Below are positions 60,432 to 64,000 of a stretch of DNA of 64,000 nucleotides, in pieces. The notes beneath the pieces were generated by a model. The model saw nothing but the letters and a program-made list of their open reading frames with translations, was not told the DNA's origin and searched no databases. Position 1 is the stretch's first letter; every line of letters starts with the position of its first letter. Made by a program: the position numbers and the translations under genes. Source of the DNA: Allobaculum mucilyticum (lineage in GTDB: Bacteria; Bacillota_I; Bacilli_A; Erysipelotrichales; Erysipelotrichaceae); the NCBI RefSeq assembly GCF_022701195.1, contig NZ_CP078089.1:1798001-1862000 (forward strand), in the 5' to 3' direction.

Positions 60432-62063
60432 ATGCTGAGAATTCACCAGGTAAATGTAACTGACCCGAAAAACATTGAAGAAAAACTGTTAAAAAAACTG
60501 AATATGCCGAAAAAGGATCTTTTAAGCTGGTCTGTGCACCGCAAGAGTGTCGATGCCAGAAAGGGAAAGGTCCTTTTTTCCTTTGTGATTGATGCCGAAG
60601 TCCGGCACGAGAAAAAATACCTCTCGAAAAAAGATGTAACGATTGCTCCTGATGAGAGCTTCCACTTTGAACCGAAAGGAACGCAGCCGCTTCATGACCG
60701 TCCGGTTGTTGCCGGCTTTGGTCCGGCCGGCATCTTTGCGGCCCTGCTACTTGCCGAATACGGCTACCGGCCGATCGTGCTCGAGCGCGGTGCAGAAATT
60801 GAACAGCGCCAGAAGGATGTAAAGACCTTCTGGAACGGAGGACCGCTCGATCCGGAAAGCAATGTCCAGTTTGGCATGGGCGGCGCGGGCGCGTTTTCGG
60901 ATGGCAAGCTGACCACCCGCTCCAAAGATATCCGCATTCGCCGGATCTTTGACGATCTTGTCCGCTTTGGCGCGAACCCGGAAATCCTCTATGAGCAGCA
61001 CCCGCATATCGGAACAGACGGCTTTGTACCAATTCTGAAAAACGCCAGAGCCTATATTGAATCCAAAGGCGGAACGTTCCGGTTTGATACGCGCCTGGAA
61101 GATCTGCAGATCGAAGATAACGCACTTGAAGGAATCGACTACTGCACCAGAGAGCGCAATAAAGATTCGAAAGCTGCTGATGCCGAAGAAGAATCCTGTC
61201 ATTCACTTGGCTGTCAGGCTCTGATTGCAGCGATCGGTCATTCGGCCGGCGATACGATTCAGATGTTCAGCCGGCATGGCATGGATATTGAAAACAAGCC
61301 GTTTGCCATTGGCGTTCGTATTGAGCATCTGCAGAAGTACATCAATAAAGCAATGCTCAAAGACCAGGCGCATAACCCGGACCTGATCCCGGCACGCTAT
61401 CAGCTGACGTTCAAGAGCAGTCAGGATAAAGGTGTCTATACATTCTGCATGTGTCCGGGCGGCTATGTCATTGCAGCACAGAGTGCCCCGCAGACGGTAG
61501 TCGTCAACGGCATGAGCTATTCGGACCGTGCAGGTGAAAACGCCAATGCGGCACTGCTTGTTCAGATCGATGAAAGCGATACTGGCAGCGAACCGTTTGC
61601 GGGTATTCATTATCAGGAAGAGCTCGAAAAGAAAGCCTGGGATCTTTCTGCAAGCAATAAAGCGCCGGTTCAGCTGGCTTCCGATTTTGTCGCAGGGCGG
61701 ATGTCCGATCATTTTGAACAGGTTAAGCCGACGTATCCGCTAGGTACTGTATTTGCGGACTTCAACACACTGCTTCCTGCTCCGGCCGCTGCGGCTTTAA
61801 AAGAAGCACTGATTGATTTTGAGCGGCGGGTACCGGGATTTCTGGAGGGCGCACTGCTTACCGGTGTCGAGACCCGTTCAAGTTCGGCTGTACGGCTGAA
61901 CAGGGATCGGGAAACGATGCTTTCAAGCATTGCGGGCGTCTATCCGGCTGGAGAAGGTTCCGGATATTCTGGAGGAATCATGACTTCGGCTCTTGATGGT
62001 CTCAAGGCGGCAATGGCCCTTATGGACCGCTTTGACAGGCCTGCTGATGCTTCTATAAAATGA
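60432..62063 (+). CDS. FAD-dependent oxidoreductase of the COG2509 family
   Basis: A 543-residue flavoprotein. An N-terminal 90-residue domain (SVHRKSVDARKGKVLFSFVI) precedes the Rossmann FAD motif VVAGFGPAGIFAALLLAEYG near 101-120. NVQFGMGGAGAFSDGKLTTR and the C-terminal GVYPAGEGSGYSGGIMTSA are family hallmarks. The biochemical role of this widespread family is unsettled, although it is usually annotated as an NAD(FAD)-utilising dehydrogenase. The start at 60432 is just after the acyltransferase stop; the longer frame would overlap that gene. The stop overlaps yqeG by 4 bp. Confidence 0.88.
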   Translation: MLRIHQVNVTDPKNIEEKLLKKLNMPKKDLLSWSVHRKSVDARKGKVLFSFVIDAEVRHEKKYLSKKDVTIAPDESFHFEPKGTQPLHDRPVVAGFGPAGIFAALLLAEYGYRPIVLERGAEIEQRQKDVKTFWNGGPLDPESNVQFGMGGAGAFSDGKLTTRSKDIRIRRIFDDLVRFGANPEILYEQHPHIGTDGFVPILKNARAYIESKGGTFRFDTRLEDLQIEDNALEGIDYCTRERNKDSKAADAEEESCHSLGCQALIAAIGHSAGDTIQMFSRHGMDIENKPFAIGVRIEHLQKYINKAMLKDQAHNPDLIPARYQLTFKSSQDKGVYTFCMCPGGYVIAAQSAPQTVVVNGMSYSDRAGENANAALLVQIDESDTGSEPFAGIHYQEELEKKAWDLSASNKAPVQLASDFVAGRMSDHFEQVKPTYPLGTVFADFNTLLPAPAAAALKEALIDFERRVPGFLEGALLTGVETRSSSAVRLNRDRETMLSSIAGVYPAGEGSGYSGGIMTSALDGLKAAMALMDRFDRPADASIK

Positions 62064-62605
62064 AGAGAACAATGCGATTCCTTCTGCCGGACCAGTCTGT
62101 CCCCTCCTTTGACCAGCTCGATATCCGCTCTCTGAAAGAACAGGGCATTCAGATCCTGTTTGTCGATATCGACAATACGATTTCAGCGTATGCGGATACC
62201 GCATGCTCTTTGAGCGCATCCCGTTTTTTAAAGCGGGTCAAAGCAGCGGGGATAGAACCGGTCCTCTTTACCAACAATACGAAAAAACACGTTGACGCAG
62301 TCCTTGCCGGCCGTCCGGATACGGATCTGATGACGTTCTGTCTCAAGCCATCGCCCATTGCACTCTTTCGTGCTCTGCGTGTACGCAAACTGCATCCATC
62401 GCAGGCTGCAGTTCTTGGCGATCAGCTTTTTACGGATATGCTCTGCGGCAGACTGGCTGGCGCACGCACGATTTTATGCGGGCGTGTGAGCCAGGTCGAG
62501 CGCAGGGATACGTCGATCATGCGCTTTTTTGAAAACCTTGCGTATACCCGGATGGAAAAGCAGGGAAAAATCGAACGGAGGGACGGTTATGTCCGAATAC
62601 TGTAA
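62060..62605 (+). CDS. yqeG: YqeG-family HAD-IIIA phosphatase
   Basis: A 181-residue HAD-superfamily protein. Motif I is LFVDIDNTISAY (DxD nucleophile), motif II is VLFTNNT, the Lys is in CLKPSPIAL, and motif IV is VLGDQLFTDM. YqeG proteins are conserved in Firmicutes next to yqeH, and a phosphatase role is assumed. The start overlaps the flavoprotein stop (ATGA), and the end overlaps yqeH by 17 bp. Confidence 0.93.
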   Translation: MKRTMRFLLPDQSVPSFDQLDIRSLKEQGIQILFVDIDNTISAYADTACSLSASRFLKRVKAAGIEPVLFTNNTKKHVDAVLAGRPDTDLMTFCLKPSPIALFRALRVRKLHPSQAAVLGDQLFTDMLCGRLAGARTILCGRVSQVERRDTSIMRFFENLAYTRMEKQGKIERRDGYVRIL

Positions 62606-63671
62606 AGGCTGCGGCGTAAAGCTGCAGAGTGAAGATCCAAAAGCGCTGGGCTATGCGCCCTCTGCTGAGTCAGAGTATTGCCAGCGCTGCTATAAAATGC
62701 GTCATTACGGCGATGTGACGATCAACATGCAGAAAGGCATTGCGGTCGAGCAGACGCTTGGAAAGATCAATGATCTGGACGGAACAGTGTTCTGGACCGT
62801 TGACCTGTTCAATCTGGAGAGCAACCTCGTTCCCCATCTCAATCGCCGTCTGCCGGGCAAGAATATCGTTCTGGTTCTGACCAAGCGCGACGTTCTGCCT
62901 TCGACTCTGACCGATGACAAACTCCGCCGGTATGTCAGCCGCCGTCTTGCGGAAGAAGACATTCATGTGGAAGACATTCTGATTGCAGGCTACATGACAA
63001 AAAAATCGCCGAAAAGCGAGAAAATTCTTGAAGAGATTGAAGAGACTGCCGACAGCTTTGGAGAACATAAAAATGTAATTTTCATGGGCATGGCCAACTC
63101 CGGTAAGTCGACGCTTGTCAACCGTCTGCTCGACAGCACGGATCTGACAATCTCACGAAACCCCGGCACGACGCTGGATGTGATTTCCAGAGAATGGAAA
63201 GGCCGTACGCTCTATGACACCCCCGGTCTGGAGAATGACAAGTCGGTTCTTTCACAGCTGCCCACTGATCAGCTTAAGACGGTCATCCCCGTCAAGCCGC
63301 TCAAGCCATGCATCTTTCAGATTTATGAAGATCAGTCTTTTGCGGCAGGCGGTCTTGCCCGCATGGATGTTGTAACATCGGGCAAAGCGAGCGTTGTCGG
63401 CTACTTCTCGCTGTCTCTGCCGCTGCACCGCGGCAAGCTGGCTGATGCGGACCGCCTGTGGAATGAACACCTGGGCGAAATGCTGGCGCCGGCGCTCGAC
63501 TCGTCCATGGATACCATGGCAGTCTGGCATGCACCGAAACTGAAAACCGGTCAGAAAATGGATGTTGTCATCCAGGGCCTGGGCTGGTTCACCGTTTCGG
63601 GCGATATCCGCTCGGTTACGGTTTATGCCCACAAAGGCATCCAGGTTACATTTCGAAAGGCAATGATATAA
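62589..63671 (+). CDS. yqeH: Ribosome-assembly GTPase YqeH (circularly permuted)
   Basis: A 360-residue GTPase needed for 30S subunit maturation in Firmicutes. An N-terminal zinc finger (CKGCGVKLQ, CQRCYKMRHYGD) is followed by a permuted G domain in the order G4 (LTKRD), G5, G1 (GMANSGKST) and G3 (DTPGL), which is diagnostic of YqeH. The C-terminal region is typical of the family. The start at 62589 is preferred because GGAGGG precedes it; the longer frame overlaps yqeG deeply. Confidence 0.95.
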   Translation: MSEYCKGCGVKLQSEDPKALGYAPSAESEYCQRCYKMRHYGDVTINMQKGIAVEQTLGKINDLDGTVFWTVDLFNLESNLVPHLNRRLPGKNIVLVLTKRDVLPSTLTDDKLRRYVSRRLAEEDIHVEDILIAGYMTKKSPKSEKILEEIEETADSFGEHKNVIFMGMANSGKSTLVNRLLDSTDLTISRNPGTTLDVISREWKGRTLYDTPGLENDKSVLSQLPTDQLKTVIPVKPLKPCIFQIYEDQSFAAGGLARMDVVTSGKASVVGYFSLSLPLHRGKLADADRLWNEHLGEMLAPALDSSMDTMAVWHAPKLKTGQKMDVVIQGLGWFTVSGDIRSVTVYAHKGIQVTFRKAMI

Positions 63672-63962
63672 ATGTTAAGCGCACAGAATAAAAAGAAACT
63701 GCGTACAATCGCGATGAGCAAGCCCAGCATGGTTCAGATCGGAAAAGGAAACCTTTCCCGCACTCTGTTTGAGACCATTTCCAATGATCTGGAAGCGCAT
63801 GAGCTTGTCAAAGTGACCATGCAGAAAACAGCGGATCTTTCCGTCCGCGAAGCGGCAATTGAATGTGCTTCGATGACCGGATCAGAAATTGTTCAGATTA
63901 TCGGCCGTACATTCGTTCTTTATCGCAGAAACCCGGATAAGAAAACGGGGCTTCTTGCATGA
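63672..63962 (+). CDS. yhbY: YhbY/YqeI-type CRM-domain RNA-binding protein
   Basis: A 96-residue CRM-domain protein that binds pre-50S ribosomal particles. MVQIGKGNLSRTLFETISND and the GxxG-like loop IIGRTFVLYRRN match YhbY/YqeI. It directly follows yqeH and overlaps nadD by 4 bp (ATGA), the same order as in Bacillus but without aroE between. Confidence 0.93.
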   Translation: MLSAQNKKKLRTIAMSKPSMVQIGKGNLSRTLFETISNDLEAHELVKVTMQKTADLSVREAAIECASMTGSEIVQIIGRTFVLYRRNPDKKTGLLA

Positions 63963-64000
63963 AGAAGGTCGCGCTCCTTGGCGGCTCGTTTGATCCCGTT
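63959..64000 (+). CDS. nadD: Nicotinate-nucleotide adenylyltransferase NadD (5' end only)
   Basis: The first 14 codons (MKKVALLGGSFDPV) show the GGSFDPxH nucleotidyltransferase signature. The gene is cut by the window edge. The position after yhbY agrees with the conserved yqeG-yqeH-yhbY-nadD cluster of Firmicutes. NadD makes deamido-NAD in NAD synthesis. Confidence 0.85.
   Translation, partial: MKKVALLGGSFDPV

Overview
The window looks like chromosomal DNA of a Bacillota bacterium with roughly balanced base composition. An Erysipelotrichaceae-like gut or oral Firmicute is my best guess. The grounds are a type VIIb secretion ATPase (EssC), the yqeG-yqeH-yhbY-nadD cluster, an ECF vitamin transporter, cre-like CcpA sites, anaerobic ribonucleotide reductase and FeoAB, and several surface proteins ending in DUF5648-type 'RLYNPN' repeats. 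There are no rRNA or tRNA genes and no CRISPR array. The family placement is inference.

Layout. 1-6746: essC, converging on a two-gene minus-strand unit made of a CpaE/MinD-like ATPase and an FHA protein. 7162-10918: a PLD-nuclease/SF2-helicase fusion protein and a YbaK-type deacylase. 11277-16904: three tandem secreted V8-like serine protease paralogues, of which the middle one has lost its whole catalytic triad; copies 2 and 3 share a promoter and a long structured leader. 16984-20468: two complete insertion sequences (IS4 family, then ISL3 family), each with inverted repeats and an intact 8-bp target duplication, ending just upstream of a GNAT gene. 21084-25878: two uncharacterised membrane proteins, the serine/threonine symporter SstT and a small DUF5684-like membrane protein. 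26051-34534 (minus strand): a YugP-type zinc peptidase, feoAB, a secreted FIVAR-repeat protein with the same C-terminal module as the proteases, and nrdD behind a structured leader. 35418-37717: an SOS-like unit with a self-cleaving S24 repressor divergent from a Y-family polymerase and its small partner. 37882-46302: an orphan gene, uraA, a DUF308/papain-like fusion, a decayed Rpn-family gene, a shortened MocR regulator divergent from an ECF S component, and ispD. 46414-54652: a P-type ATPase, cyclophilin, an S66 peptidase / membrane protein / recG operon, and a HIT protein. 55251-64000: a MurF-Ddl fusion followed by alr, an acyltransferase, a COG2509-type flavoprotein, and yqeG-yqeH-yhbY-nadD (nadD cut by the window edge).

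How the genes fit together. MurF-Ddl and Alr form the complete D-Ala-D-Ala branch of peptidoglycan synthesis in two overlapping genes. YqeG, YqeH and YhbY form a ribosome-assembly/housekeeping cluster. The S24 repressor, polymerase and small protein form a self-contained damage-response module. The proteases and the FIVAR protein share a C-terminal repeat module that probably targets them to the same surface ligand.

Most notable signals: the triad-dead protease inside an intact tandem array, the paired structured leaders upstream of it, the MurF-Ddl fusion that still carries an internal Shine-Dalgarno and ATG, and a recurring TATACT-N6-ATG arrangement that suggests leaderless transcripts.
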